Source: Nelumbo lutea (taxonomy: Eukaryota > Streptophyta > Magnoliopsida > Proteales > Nelumbonaceae). From it: DNA of 64,000 nt. Location of the stretch: contig JAKGHH010000005.1 in NCBI GenBank assembly GCA_022828595.1, positions 53,687,655 through 53,751,654 of the forward strand, in the 5' to 3' direction. A program made the translations under genes and the position numbers. Shown here one piece after another: positions 22,150 through 35,104 of this stretch (its first letter is position 1; the number at the start of each line of letters is the position of its first letter). The notes below the pieces were generated by a model. It did no database searches and was not told the origin of the DNA. It saw only the letters and a program-made list of their open reading frames with translations.

Positions 22150-23230
22150 TTGACAATATTCAATGCCCGAGGTACTTGTTTCCCTTAAAGAGTCTCAAGC
22201 TCGTATGTTCCTTCATCGAGCACTCATTTAACTCGGTAAGGTCCTTCCTAGTTGGACCCGAGTTTGCTAGCACTGGGCTCAGGTACCATAACTTTACGCA
22301 GGACCAGGTCACCGACGCGGAGGTTCCGCTTCTTGACCCTGGCGTTATAGTACTGAGCTACTCTCTGCAAGTAAGCTGCAGTCTTGATGTACGCGAGGTC
22401 CCTTACTTCGTCGAGGAGATCGAGGTTGGTACGTAGCCCGTCCTCATTCGTCTTATCATTGTATGCTTCCAGTCGCTGCGTAGGTAATTCGATTTCTGTC
22501 GAGATAATTGCTTTGGTACCGTATGTGAGGTTGAAGGGGATCTCTCCTGTGGTGGTTTTCTCCGTGGTTTGGTAAGCCCATAAAACACTAGGTAGCTCGT
22601 CTGCCCACAATCCTTTAGCTCGGTCCAAATGTGCCTTCAGTCCGCGGAGGATGGCTTTGTTTGTGACTTCTGCTTGACCGTTTGCTTGAGGGTGTGCGAC
22701 TAAAGCAAAATTCTATCGGATTCCCATGTCTTGACACCAGTTCTGGAATTTGATGTCCTCAAACTGCTTGCCGTTGTCAGAAATCAGTACCCGAGGTAAC
22801 TCGAAATGGCACATGATATTCTTCCAAAAGAAGTTTTGGACATTTCGGGTTGTGATCGTTACAAGAGGTTTGACTTCTACCCACTTGGTGAAGTAATCCA
22901 CTGCTACTACTAAGAATTTCCTCTGGCCTGCTACTGGCGGGAACGATCCAAGTATGTCAATGCCCCATTGTGCGAAAGGCCACGGGCTGGTGTGATACTT
23001 GAGGTCGACAGCAAGTTGGTGGTGAATATTGGCGTGCTTCAGGCATTTGTCACATTTCTAACGAGCTCAATGGCATCTGCCTTCATTGTTGGCCAATAAT
23101 ACCCCTGTCGAAGTGCCTTTTGGGTGAGGGCCCTGCCCCCCAAGTGTCCGCCGCACATACCCTCATGAGTGTCACGGAGTACGAGCTCGGCTTTGGTAGG
23201 TCACAAGCAACGTAGGTAGGGGAGCGTGTA
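22150..23230 (-). pseudogene. integrase domain of element B
   Basis: On the minus strand it shows the H-H-C-C zinc-binding end near 23050-23150, then V-D-Y-F-T-K-W-V-E-V near 22905, and L-I-S-D-N-G-K-Q-F-E near 22780. Further on come [14 protein letters not shown] and N-L-T-Y-G-T-K-A-I-I, then the C-terminal R-V-G-D-L-V-L-R-K. A stop near 22712 and frame changes break it. Confidence 0.85.
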
Positions 23231-23239
23231 GGACCTCTA

Positions 23240-25207
23240 TTATAGCCGTTTGTCTATCATGACGTATTTGGCTGCCTGGTGCTGCACCCTTCTAGCTGCC
23301 TTGCGATCTGTAGGGAGGGTCTTGTGTAGCAAGAAGCTCGCGAACAAGTCAATCCAACTCGGCTCTACTTGAACGACGGGAGCAACCTCTTCTGCCCCCC
23401 CGACAATGCTAGGCCAAAGTAGGTCCTCTATATACACGATTCTCATGGTGGTGTCACTGGTGCTGGCTAACCTGGATAGGGCATCAGCCTCAGCGGTCTC
23501 CGACCTCAGGATTTGTCTGATGAAGTGTGACTGGAAGTTGAGCGGGGCCTCTCTGACTTTAGCTAAGTAGGTGACCATGGTTGGCTCGCGAGCTTCGTAC
23601 TCGCCAGTGACCTGGTTGACCACGAGCTGGGAGTCACTGCAGATAACTACGTGCTTGGCTTTTACTTCTCTAGCTAAATCAAGTCCAGCTATCAATGCCT
23701 CGTATTCCACTTCATTGTTAGATGTCGCGAACTCGAAGCATAGCGCGTACTTCAATTTCGTGCCACTTGGGTCGTGCAAAACTATTTCGGTTCCGCTGCC
23801 TTGTTGGTTTGAGGAGCCATCTACGTGAAGGATCCAAGGCTCCTCATCCCATTTCGCGCTTGGCCTAACTAGGAGAGATGCCACACTGGCTGCTACCTCA
23901 CGGGGCTCAGACTCAATCGACCTGAGAGCTTCGGGCTCACCCAGACTGGGGATCTCGTGCTCAACTGGCCTGGGGACTTCAGAACTGAATGTGCACTCAA
24001 CGATGAAATCTGCTAAGGCTTGGGCCTTGATAGCAGCTTGCGGCTTATACTGGAGGTCGTACTCACTGAGCTCGATGGCCCACTTCGTCAACCAACTAGA
24101 GACCTCAGGCTTAAGTAAGACTTGCCTCAGAGGTTTGTCAGTGAGAATGATTATAGTATGAGCTTGGAAGTACGAGCGGAGCTTCCGAGCTGCAATTACT
24201 AGTGCGTATGCTAGCTTTTCTATCTCCGGGTATCTCATCTCTGCTCCCTGCAATACTTTACTAACATAAGAGATGGGTCATTGGACCCAATCTACTTCCT
24301 TTATTAATACCGAACTGACCACTTCGTCGCTCACCGAGAGGTACAGTTCTAAAACATCGCCCTCCTCGGGCCGCGTTAAGATTGGCACACTAGCGAGGTA
24401 TTTCTTGAGCTCGTCAAACGCGAGTTAGCAATCTTGGGTCCATTTGAACCCTTTGCTCTTAATTGTCTTAAAGAACGGCAGACAGCAGTCCGCCGACTTG
24501 GACATGAAGCAGCTCAGGGCGGCTATGCGGCCATTCAACCTCTAAACATCCTTCAACTTTTGGGGTGGTCTCATATCTAAGATGGCCTTAATCTTATCTA
24601 GGTTGGCCTCAATGTCGCACCGGTTAGTGATATACCTTAGGAATTTACCCGAGGTAACACCGAAGACACACTTGTTTGGATTCAACTTCATATTAAACTT
24701 ACGCAAATTTTCAAAAACAGAATGCAAATCTTGAATTAATTCATGCGAAAATTGGGTTTTGACATAACATTCTACTTTTCTGCCAATTAATGGCTCAAAC
24801 AATTTATTTACAAGCCTTTAAAAGGTTGCCCCTGCGTTTTTCAACCCGAAGGGCATAACGTTGTAATAGTATAGACCAAACTCTATGATGAAGGCAGACT
24901 TTTCTTCGTCTGCCGGGTCCATCTTAATTTGGTTATAGCCCAAATAGGCGTCTAAGAAACTCAGCAACTCGTGCCCTAAGGTCATGTCCACCAAGCGGTC
25001 AATGCTGGGGTGTGGGAAGTAGTCTTTTGGGTAGGCTCGGTTTAGGTCGGTGTAGTCGACGCACATGTGCCACCTGCCGTTAGCCTTCTTCACCAGAATG
25101 GGGTTGGCTACCCAGGTCGGGTAATGGACTTCTCTTATGAAGTCAGTTACGAGGAGCTTCACGACCTCCTCGTGACCGCTTTCCACCGCTCCGGGGCTAG
25201 GTTGCAT
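23240..25207 (-). pseudogene. reverse transcriptase and dual RNase H region of element B
   Basis: RT blocks are readable at 25207-24818 ([14 protein letters not shown], then M-C-V-D-Y-T-D-L-N and F-G-L-K-N-A-G-A-T-F) and 24802-24542. Where the catalytic Y-V-D-D should stand the protein reads C-Y-V-K-T-Q-F, so both Asp are gone by an in-frame deletion (about 24766). A first RNase H (R-Q-V-L-L-K-P-E) is followed by a second, archaeal-like one ([10 protein letters not shown], then [13 protein letters not shown] and [10 protein letters not shown]). Two RNase H domains in tandem are a mark of the Tat lineage. Confidence 0.88.
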
Positions 25208-25504
25208 TTTTCTGTCTAATGGGCCTAACTACAGGATCAATATTGAGCTTGTGAGTTATAAGGTCAAGGTCTATACTGGGCATCTCTGCCGCGGACCTTG
25301 CAAAAATATCTAAATTTCAAAGTAAGAAACTTACCAGTTCAGATCATAGGGGTTCCTGGACGGAAGCATCAATCTAAAGCGTCCGAGTCGGGTCTGCTGC
25401 TGAAGTCAGAACAATGACTGTTTCTTTCGTGGGTGCAGCTCGTTCCTCACCTTGCTCCGTAGGCCGCTTCAGTTTGAGGTCATCGGCCACCTTTGTCTTT
25501 CCCC

Positions 25505-26080
25505 TTAGGGCAGTGACATAGCACTTGCTCCGTAGGCCGCTACCCCCACACAGAAGTCTGTAGGGAACTTCATTGCCAAATGAAAAGTGCAGACCACTGC
25601 CCGTAGAACATGGGTGATCGGCCGACCTATTATGGCATTGTAGGGGGTGGGGGTCACGACCACTAGGAAGTCATGGTTGAGTCTGACTACGCAGGGCCAT
25701 GTGCCGACTTCTATAGGTACTGTCACTTTCCCAAGGGGCCTGACTTCTTCTCTATTGAAGCCCAGCAAAGGAGTGTTCGCGGGCTTAAAGTCACTTCCCT
25801 GCAATTGAAGTTGGTCAAACGCGGCTTTGAAGAGAATATCTGCTGAGCTACTTGAGTCAACGAGGATGTGCCTGACCTCGAAGTCGTTGATCCTCAGCTT
25901 TATGAAAAGCGCGTCGTCATGGGGGTAGTGGACCCTTCGCGCATCGCCCTCCGTGAAGAAAATCGGTTCTTTTGTCTTCGGCCGCTTTAGAGGATTTTGT
26001 TCTTTCCGAGCAGCTTCATGAACTGACGTCCGAGCTGTTGCTAAAGTACAACTTGCGACGATCAAGCCTCCCACTATCAC
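25505..26080 (-). pseudogene. aspartic protease domain of element B
   Basis: A 191-codon open stretch beginning M-I-V-G-G. The active-site box reads L-V-D-S-S-S-S-A-D-I-L, with Ser where the third residue of Asp-Ser/Thr-Gly should be Gly; element A keeps the Gly. The later blocks (P-L-G-K-V-T-V-P-I-E-V-G, then Y-N-A-I-I-G-R-P) are intact. Confidence 0.85.
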
Positions 26081-26099
26081 GTGGATGGTGCCCCAAACC

Positions 26100-26192
26100 A
26101 GCCTCTCTTTTAGAGGCTGCCTGTATGACTGTTCGGCCTACTTGTTGCTAGACTCGGGAGCATCCTTTCCATGCTCCCCTTGCCAACCTGCC

Positions 26193-26233
<41 letters not shown>

Positions 26234-27972
26234 TTGTACAAAGTTTGTTAAATATTCGCAATGGATGAGCTCCTCTATCTCATCGTAGAGATTTTTACAA
26301 TTCTCGGTACTATGACTGTGATCTCTATGAAAACTACAATACAGATTCTTATTTCTCTCATTGGGATTCCCCCTCAGACGTGGTGGCTACTTCACATATG
26401 GGGTGTCCTTGATCACCATCAGGATTTCAGCCCGCTTCGCATTCAGTGGGGTGTAATCAGTTCGGCCCGCTATAGGAACTCGGAATGACTGACCCGACTT
26501 TGCCCCCTGAGCTGTGTCTTTTTTCTTTCTGCTATCCCCTCAACTGGAAGGCTCTCCTTCCCTTTTCCTCTCCTCAAGCACGCCCTCGCCCTTCTGGTTG
26601 ATCTCTTCCTCCGTGGCTATAAACCTGTCTGCGAGCTTAAGGAATTCAGTTATGGTTGTCGGTTGGTTAACGACCATGTGCCATTTGAACTCTTTATGCA
26701 TCACGCCTTTCTTGGTTGCTGCAAGGCGCACGGTGGGGTCTAGGTGCGGTATCTGCATGCACACATCGTTGAACCGCTTAATATAGCCTTCGATGGATTC
26801 TCCCTCTCTCTTTACTATGTTGAGGAGGCTTTCCTCAGTTCGCGGGCACCGCTTGCTGGTGATGAAGTGGGACGTAAAGGTTTGCACGAACTGTGCCCAA
26901 CTTCTTATCGATCTAGGTGCCAAGTTCTGGTACCATGTGCGGGCCACTCCTCTGAAAGTGGTGGAGAAGGCCATGCACATGCACGACTCACTGGCCCTCG
27001 CCAGGTGTACCTGCGACTAGAAGGCATCTACGTGATCATTTGGGTCAAATGACTCGTCATACTTGTCGAGAGGGGGGAGCTTGAAGTCCTTAGGCATTGG
27101 AACTGCCAGGAGCTTGGGAGATAGGGGGGATGGAACTAAGAGGAGGGGAGCCTTGACTTCGCCTGAGCTTACCTCTTCTCTGCCTCCGAGCTCGGGTAGG
27201 TTGTGGATAGCAGATCGACGAGCTCGGCGGTGGCATCTCTGCTTCTTGGCGGGCTCCGCATTTATGTTGCTCACTTCCGTGCTGTCAAGAATGGTTTGTG
27301 TAGGAAGTAGCTCGGGCCGCTGGTGATGGCTGCGTACAGAGGGATCCTGCTTGGAGTCAGCAGCAAGGATCTCAAACCGGTTCTCCAAGAGCGGGGTTTC
27401 AAACTTTGACTACCGAGGTGATGTAGACCTGGTGAGTTGGGGTCCTCCCGACCTAACCGCCTGTGACGAGATTGGATAGCCGGTCTTTCTTGTTTGCCAC
27501 AGGAGGAGGCCTGGCTCTTCGGAGGGTTTTGGGAGGCTTCTTCCTGGCGAGAAGGGCGTTCATCCTGGCGGCGAGACCTAGCTCGATGTGAGGCTAGGTG
27601 CCGAGGAGGAAGTTGCGGCTGCTGAAGCTAAAGCTGAGGCTGAGGCAGCTAAGGAAATTGTTGTTGGTAGTGGTACTGGGAGACGTGGTGCAACACTTGT
27701 TGCTGGTAAAGTTGGTGTTGCTGGAGCTGCTGCACTTGGGCTTGCATGGCCCGCATGCACTGCATCAAATCATCGAGTTGGTTCTGGCTAGTGGCCAGAG
27801 GGATGACAGTTGGTTCAGCAAAGGTTGTTTCAACAGAGGGAGGAAGGGGAACACCCACAGGCAACGTTGCTCGCGGCATGTTCAGGCAAGGGACTCCGTC
27901 CACCGAGAGGGGAATGGTGAACTGCCCAATGCAGACCGTGGGAACCTGGAGTTGTTCCTTGGCGTTATCCAT
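26100..27972 (-). pseudogene. gag of element B
   Basis: The start is at 27972 (M-D-N-A-K-E-Q). A Gln-rich N-terminal part (27972-27649) is followed by capsid sequence in two open stretches (27388-27017 and 26980-26540) containing [10 protein letters not shown] and T-W-Y-Q-N-L-A-P-R-S-I. The zinc knuckle Y-C-S-F-H-R-D-H-S-H-S-T-E-x-C is near 26300-26345. Next comes a (TTA)n tract (26193-26234) that codes about 14 Asn residues in a row. Several frame breaks are present. Confidence 0.82.
26193..26234. repeat. (TTA)14 microsatellite inside gag of element B
   Basis: A pure TTA/ATT run, read as Asn codons on the coding strand. The same place in element A has about five such codons and in element D only a few. 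Confidence 0.9.
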
Positions 27973-28075
27973 CTCTACGCTGCATCCGATATTGCTTGAG
28001 AAAGCCATGAGTGTTGAGTTTTCAAAGAAAAAAGAACTGTGAATGTTTAGGGGAAGGCTTTTAGAAGCATTTCCC

Positions 28076-28090
28076 ACAGACAACGCCAAA
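28076..28090 (-). other. primer-binding site of element B
   Basis: The minus strand reads TTTGGCGTTGTCTGT next to the LTR. It corresponds to ATTGGCGCCGTCTGT in element D with C-to-T changes and one leader base. Confidence 0.7.
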
Positions 28091-28364
28091 TGATGGAGTG
28101 CAATCCGGTCACTCCTAGCTAGCACTTGTGTGGCTCCCGAAAGGTACCTGAGATGAAGAAGAAGAAGAATCCCTGGGAGCTTGCCCAGTAGGAACACTCC
28201 GATGCTTAAGTTAGTATTCTATGGAAGAAGCAAGGAGAAGGTGAAGGCTAAGAGTGCAGATAGCGCGAGTGATAGAAGATACCTTTGTTATTTGAGAGTG
28301 GGCTCCTTATAACAGAATTCCATTGCATCAGGCCCATTGGCCTCTGACAGGGCAGGTATAACCG

Positions 28365-29904
28365 TGACGGGTTTTTCGAAGCCCTCAAAATTATTACTAG
28401 TCCCACAATAAAATATTTGCAGAAAAAGTGGTTCTAGGTCGAATCCCACAGGGAGCAAATCAATAATCTCTTAGCCGAATGGGTAAAGTAATTGTGTGGG
28501 AAATTAAATAACTAGAATTAAAAGAATAACAAACTAAACAAATAAGAGAAAATCAGTCTTACCGAATTCTGGTTCAAGGGTTCAGGTTGAATCGATTGGC
28601 CATCGATCCTAGGAACAATTCAGCATTCTTGCAATTCAAGCATTTAACCTTAGATTTATTAGGATAGCCATAATAAACCTTGTGTTTTCCTAATTCAGTT
28701 GACCAAACCCAGCATTCGATCAACACTTATCACCACTCAACTGGGTATGATAGCGTTCCATGTTATACAATGATAGCATTAAGATTTGTGAAAACAGTTA
28801 AACCAAAATAACAATAATTGAGATAGCTGCAATTACTGAATTTTGTTCCATCGATTCTTTTAGGTTAAACCATGTTAAAACATTGGTCAAAGGCTGTCAC
28901 GAACAATTGACCCAAAAATATATCAACCTAATTGCTACTTGTACCATTATTCGTGACAATTACGGATCACCAAAATCATGGACAGCAGTAGAAAAATCAA
29001 CATTAATTCAGTTTGTCAGACTAATTAACATTAACATCCAATAAAAATTGTGCACAAGAACCAATGAATACTTGAATTAAAAAAAATAAAATAAAGTAAC
29101 TATAGAACCTCACAATGACACAATCGAACCTCCCCCCTTGAACCAGAAAAAAGAAGCTTAGCTACTCATGATCTACGCAATCTCCATGCTCTTCTTCTCC
29201 ATAGCCGAACTGCCTTCTTGCTTCTTGGTCTTCTTGATGATCTCTTGGATCTTGGAATGAGTGATTGCTAGAGCTGGTTCTCCCCCCTCTTTATATAGCC
29301 AAAGGAGAGGGCTGTTTTCCAACTCCTTCTAGGAGATCATCTTATCCTTAGGGAGTCTTGATCTTATCTTCTTTGAACTAATCATATCCTATCTCTTATC
29401 TAATGCTCTAATCTCAATCTTCTTATCTCTCTAGGATTACATTCAAGAATTTAGATCTGATAAAACTCTCTCCTTGGAGATTACATTTGAAATTTGGACT
29501 CTTAACTCTTGAGTTCGAGTTGGACTGCTTCAAGGTACTTTTGCGAGTTGGGCTTAAGTTGTGAAATTGGCCTAACTGCGAACTTGCTCTGACTTCGGGC
29601 TCATTTTTGTACTTGATGCGAGCCGAATCTGTCAAAACCCAAAACATAAAAGTTGTGGGCCTTCCTTTCATCTTTCTAATTCTTCTTAAATTGTCCAATT
29701 CTGTGTCCGGAATTGAGAGTTAGGCCCAAATTACTGACTGTCGCCAAAACTGTGCAAAATCACCCGATTTGCCTTGTTTTCTTCCAATTGCCTTATTTAT
29801 TGCCCTGAATCGAAATACAAGAGTAATGAGTCCATTTAAGTGCTAAATAAATGTAAAAGAGTGAATATTAAGGGATAAAATTAGGGTTCGTTTTGGTCTC
29901 ATCA
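28365..29904 (-). repeat. 3' LTR of element C
   Basis: This 1540-bp LTR starts TGACGGGTTT and ends GGTCTCATCA. It is about 98% identical to 36434-37994 in the part compared. Confidence 0.95.
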
Positions 29905-29924
29905 AATCCCCCCACACTTAAACT
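29905..29924 (-). other. polypurine tract of element C
   Basis: The minus strand reads TTTAAGTGTGGGGGGATTT next to the 3' LTR. Confidence 0.8.
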
Positions 29925-31105
29925 TTGCCCGTCCTCGGGCAAGGCAAAAACTCAAGTAACACAAGAGAGACTAACTATTGATTTTCAATTTTTCTTTTTC
30001 TCTACATGAGGCCTGGTTCATTTCATACTTTAGTTCAGACTTGGTAACCTTTCCCTTTTCATCTCTCTCTCCCCTTTTTCTTATCCAAGAGTGATCGCAA
30101 ATCACCCTTCCTCATGGTCCCAAGTTAAATCGATAGTCAAGGATACAAGCCTTCCAGGGCTGAAACTCATTGGACTGCATGGGTGTTCATTGCTTTTAAC
30201 AAACCAATTCAGCCAGATGCAATTACTTTCCTTTGAATCAAAACAAGGTGTGCTTATTGCCATAAGCTTGCTATGTATCACATCTCCACCACTTAGTGTG
30301 AATTCCTAGGATCTGAAGGTGAGAATGGGGTTGGGGTTCTAGGGTGAGTGCATTTTATGCTCCATCTCACCCTTGCCTTCTTTTCAAGATGTGAGTGCAT
30401 TTTATGCTCAATCTCACACTTGCTTTCATTTCTAAATGTGAGTGCATTTTATGCTCCGTCTCACACTTGCTTTTTTGTTTCTGGATGTGAGTGAATTTTA
30501 TGCTCCATCTCACATTAGTCACGATTTTAGTTTCAAACTCCCTTTCTTTTTTTTTTCATAAGAATCACAGGGTTACACCGCCTGATCCATGGATTCATTG
30601 ATCGCGGTCTCTATATGCCTAACACAGCAAGTTCTAGAATAATCAACCCATGTTTGATAGATAATTATGTGAAAATCAATCAACCCTTATGCATCTTGCC
30701 TATTGATCGATTAAAATCATGAGGTACCATATGCAGCCAAGAAAGATTCAGTTAGTCATGCTTACATCCTATCTTATCTATTCAACCTAAGCACATGATT
30801 CTTGATAAGTTGAAATCGTTCAAGGATAAGTTTTCGGGAGCAGAAATTTGAAGAAGGTAAGGTATCCCAAATTTCCATCAGATTTTCCTAATCCCCCCAC
30901 ACTTAAGTTATACATTGTCCCCAATGTATGTGATTATGCATAAAGTAGAAGGATTTGGGGGTACTTCCCTGTTTGTCTTGTTGGGTTCCTACTAAACACA
31001 AAAATCAAAACCAAACAAAATAACAAATTAACTAAACATAATGGGTTGCCTCCCAGAAGCGCAATTGTTTAACGTCGTTATGCTCGACGTCCTCTTTTTT
31101 CTCCT
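29925..31105 (-). other. untranslated region of element C between integrase and 3' LTR
   Basis: No gene is seen on either strand. A tandem repeat lies at 30339-30520. A second polypurine-like AATCCCCCCACACTTAAG stands at 30889-30907, repeating the polypurine tract of 29905-29924. An internal second tract of this kind is often seen in Athila elements. Confidence 0.6.
30339..30520. repeat. tandem repeat, about 50 bp, four copies
   Basis: Each copy has GTGAGTG(C/A)ATTTTATGCTC followed by ATCTCAC or GTCTCAC and a T-rich tail. The copies start near 30339, 30391, 30438 and 30487. Confidence 0.8.
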
Positions 31106-33079
31106 TTAATCCAATGAATACCGTGGAATGTCCAACGAGATGTCTACCGTAGAGGGGACATTTGCATCCTCATGGAACAACTTCAATCGATGTCCATTCA
31201 CCTTGAAGATCTTACCTGTGTCGAGACTTTTGATCTCTACTACACCATAGGGAAAAACATTAGTCACAGTAAACGGACCCATCCACCTGGAACGCAGCTT
31301 ACCTAACATGAGTTGAAGTCGAGAATTATACAATAAGACTTTTTGTCCAATTTTAAATTGTTTTCTTAAGAGTGCATTGTCATGGAACGATTTGGTATTT
31401 TCTTTGTAGATTCTTGAATTCTCGTATGCCTCTAACCTCAACTCTTCCAACTCTTGCAACTAGAGCTTCCTTTCCTTCCCTGCTTCTTCCATATTCATGT
31501 TGCATTGCTTGATTGCCCAATAGGCCATATGTTCAATTTCCACCGGCAAGTGGCAAGATTTGCCAAAAATTAACCTATAAGGGGACATACCTATTGGGGT
31601 CTTGTAAACTGTTCGATATACCCAGAGAGCATCATCTAGACGTAGGTTCCAATCCTTCATTCCTGGATTCACCGTCTTTTCCAAGATGGACTTTACCTCT
31701 CTATTGGAAATTTCAGCTTGCCCGTTAATCTGGGGATGATAAGCAGTGGCAATTTGGTGATGCACCCCATATCTTCTCAACAAGGCTTCAACTGTTCTAT
31801 TGCAAAAATGGGTCCCTTGATCGCTTATGATGGCTCGAGGAATGCCAAACCTACTGAAAATGTTAGACTTTATAAACCCTACAACACATTTAGAATCATC
31901 AGTTTTGGTGGCTTTGGCTTCCACCCATTTTGAGACATAATCGACTGCCAAAAGTATGTAAGAAAAACCACAAGAGGGGGGAAAGGGTCCCATGAAATCA
32001 ATGCCCCAAACATCAAATATTTCACATATAAGAATGGGGGTTTGGGGCATCTCATTCCTGCAAGATAGTGTACCTGTTTGTTGACATCTTTCACAGTTTT
32101 TACAAAACAAGTAGGCATCTCTAAATAGGGTGGCCCAATACAACCCACTATCCAAGACTTTTCGAGCAGTCCTCTTTGGCCCAAAATGGCTCCCACAAGC
32201 ATAATTATGACAAAACCTTAGAATTGACATCTGCTCCTCCTTAGGGACACATCTCCTAATCATTTGGTCAGAACAAAATTTCCATAGGTAAGGTTCGTCC
32301 CATACATAATATTTCGCCTCATAGCTGATTTTATTCTTTATGGATCTGCTAAGGTCATTAGGCAAAATTCCCGTGACTAAGTAATTCACAATGTCAGCAT
32401 ACCATGGAGTCATACCTCTCATGTGGAACAACTGCTCATCAGGAAACAACTCACAAATGGGAGAGGAGTCCTCGTCTTTCACCAACCTACTTAGGTGATC
32501 AGCCACCGAATTTTCAGCTCCCCTTCGGTCCTTGATTTCTAGATCAAACTCTTGGAGCAAGAGTATCCACCTTATCAGCCTTGGTTTCGACTCCTTCTTT
32601 GCTAGTAGGTATCTCAAAGCTGCATGGTCAGAAAAAACAATCACTTTAGAGCCAAACAAATATGACCTAAATTTGTCTAAAGCAAACACAATAGCTAAAA
32701 ACTCTTTTTCAGTGGTTGTGTAATTGCTCTGTGCAGCATTCAACGTTTTGGAAGCATAGTGAATGACATGGCTCTTCCCATTTATTCGCTGCCCTAGAAC
32801 GACCCCTACTGCATAATTACTTGCATCTGTCATGATCTCAAAGGGCAAGTTCCAATCGGGTGGTTGAATGATTGGTGCAATGGTTAATAAATTTTTAAGC
32901 TTGTTAAAAGCTTCCTTGCACTCATCATCAAAATCGAAAGACACATCTTTTTGCAGCAAACTGGACAATGGCAGGGAAATTTTTGAAAAATCTTTGATGA
33001 ACCTACGATAAAAGCCTGCATGTCCAAGAAAAGAACGAACCTCCCTAACATTTGTAGGGTAAGGTAAACTCACAATCAA
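31106..33079 (-). pseudogene. RNase H and integrase of element C
   Basis: A long open stretch of 539 codons (33079-31460), then a TAG at 31458-31460 and a further 117-codon open stretch. RNase H has [13 protein letters not shown] and [10 protein letters not shown]. Integrase has an H-H-C-C finger (C-K-N-C-E-R-C-Q), then the catalytic triad: [18 protein letters not shown], and [10 protein letters not shown]. The C-terminal part includes R-S-R-W-M-G-P-F. The catalytic residues are intact; only the single stop separates the C-terminal domain. Confidence 0.92.
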
Positions 33080-33080
33080 A

Positions 33081-34037
33081 TCAATTTTTGCCTTGTCGAC
33101 CTATTCCTCTGGCTGAAACTACATGTCCCAACACAATGCCCTCCTTCACCATAAAATGACATTTTTCATAGTTTAAGACAAGATTTGTTTCCACACACCT
33201 ATTCAGAATTTTACTTAAACTATTCAAGCAGTCATCAAACGAATCACCATAAACAGTAAAATCATCCATGAACACTTCAATGCATTTTTCAATAAAATCA
33301 GAAAATATGCTCATCATGCATCTTTGAAAAGTGCCCGGAGCGTTACACAAACCAAAGGGCATTCGTCTATAGGCGAAGGTGCCGAATGGACAAGTGAATG
33401 TCGTTTTCTCTTGGTCCTCCTACGCAATAACAATCTGATAATACCCAGAGAATCCATCGAGAAAACAGAAGAAAGCCTTACCTGCTAGCCTCTCTAGCAT
33501 CTGATCAATGAAGGGTAGGGGAAAATAGTCCTTTCAAGTGGCCAAGTTGAGCTTTCGAAAATCTATTACCATTTGCCAGCCACCTTGTACCCTCATGGGA
33601 ATTAGTTCATTATTTTTATTTTTTACTACAGTGATCCCAGTTTTCTTAGGCACAACATGAATAGGACTTACCCATTTGTTGTCTGAAATTGGATAAATTA
33701 TCCCTTCATCTAACAGTTTAAGCACATCTTTCATTACTACCTCTTTCATTACTGGGTTGAGTTTCCTTTGTGGTTCTCTAACTGGTTTGGCATCATCTTC
33801 CAAAAGGACCCTATGCATGAAAACCGAGGGGCTAACCCCTTTTATGTCGGCTAGGGTCCAGCCAATCGCCTCCTTATGGTCCTTTAGGACTTTGATGAGC
33901 CTCTCCTCTTGCTCCTCAGTCAACCCTTTTGCAATGATCACAGGCAGTGTCTCTTTTTTGCCCAAGTAGGCATATTTTAAGTGATCAGGTAGGGTCTTTA
34001 GTTCTAGCTCCGGAGCCTGCAAAACAGAGGGCAGCAA
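33081..34037 (-). pseudogene. reverse transcriptase of element C
   Basis: Two open stretches, 34037-33534 and 33362-33081. The first has the RT N-terminus (V-S-P-I-H-V-V-P-K-K, then M-V-I-D-F-R-K-L-N). The second has M-P-F-G-L-C-N-A-P-G-T-F-Q and the catalytic F-M-D-D-F-T-V-Y. Stops between them and at 33080 interrupt the frame. The catalytic residues remain. Confidence 0.9.
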
Positions 34038-34082
34038 CCTTGTGTGAGAAACCTTCGATTGAACATCAGAAGTACTTACCTC

Positions 34083-35104
34083 CTATTCAGGTTCCGGAGT
34101 ATCATAGGATGCATTGATCTCCTCCTCCCTGTCTAAGTGTGCCTTATATTCTAGCTCATCATCCATTTCCTCCTCTCCAAGGACTTCTTGGACAATCAAA
34201 TCGATAGTATCAATAGAGCAGATCGAATAACACTCACTAGGATATTTCATTGCATCAAAAATATTAAATTTTACAATCTCTCCATCAAACTCGAAGGAGA
34301 GGGTACCTTCATCCACATCTATTTTGGTCTTGGCCGTTTTCATGAATGGACGACTTAATAGAAGTGGGGCTGAACTCGTAGTTGTGTCTTCTTCCATCTT
34401 CAGGATGTAAAAATTAGCTAGAAAGATCAAATCGTTAACCTGCACAGTAAATCGTTTAAAGGACCTAGTCTCAATGCACAGTAAATTGAGTATGGCATGA
34501 CATTAATAGATGCACCTAAGTCCAGCATGGCACGCTCGATTCGTTTATTTCCAATCACACAGGGTAGGGTAAACATACCTGGATCAGCACGCTTTTCTGG
34601 CAGGGTCCTCTTGATCACGGCTGAAATGTTCTCTCCTACTCTTACCTTTTCATCAATTCGCAGCCTCCTCTTGTTAGTGCATAACTCTTTCAAAAATTTT
34701 GCATATTTGGGGATTTGTTTTATTGCATCTAGCAAGGGAATGTTGACCTCCACCTTCCTGAAGGTTTCTAACACTTCTTGTTCATATTCCTCTTTTTTTG
34801 AATTTGCCAACCTGCTAGGAAAAGGTGGTACAACATTAGTAACCTTAGGGAGAGGGGGGTCCGATTTTACCTCAATGGGGCTGTCGTTTGACCCTTGTCC
34901 TTTCTCTTCCTTGGCTGTCTTCGATGGTGAACTTGGTTGGGACTGCAACTCTCTTCCGCTTCTCAACACCACCGCACTTGCATTCTCTTTCGGATTAACT
35001 ACCGTTTGTGAGGGTAGTTTCCCAGAGTTCTGCGCCTCCAACTTGCTAATGGAAGTGGCAAGTTGGCTAATTTGGTTTCCCAAATTTTGAATGCTAGCTC
35101 TCAT
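34083..35104 (-). pseudogene. gag C-terminus and protease of element C
   Basis: 35104-34427 holds a Lys/Pro-rich linker, then I-P-L-L-D-A-I-K-Q-I-P-K-Y-A-K-F and, near 34500-34530, the Athila protease box M-L-D-L-G-A-S-I-N-V-M-P. 34445-34083 continues in another frame with L-L-L-S-R-P-F-M-K-T-A. Athila elements carry D-L-G-A-S in place of D-S/T-G. A frameshift near 34440 and a stop at 34082 break it. Confidence 0.85.

Noticed and set aside
34497..35090. 197-codon plus-strand open frame
   Set aside because: Exact antisense of the gag/protease region of element C, whose protein is recognised.
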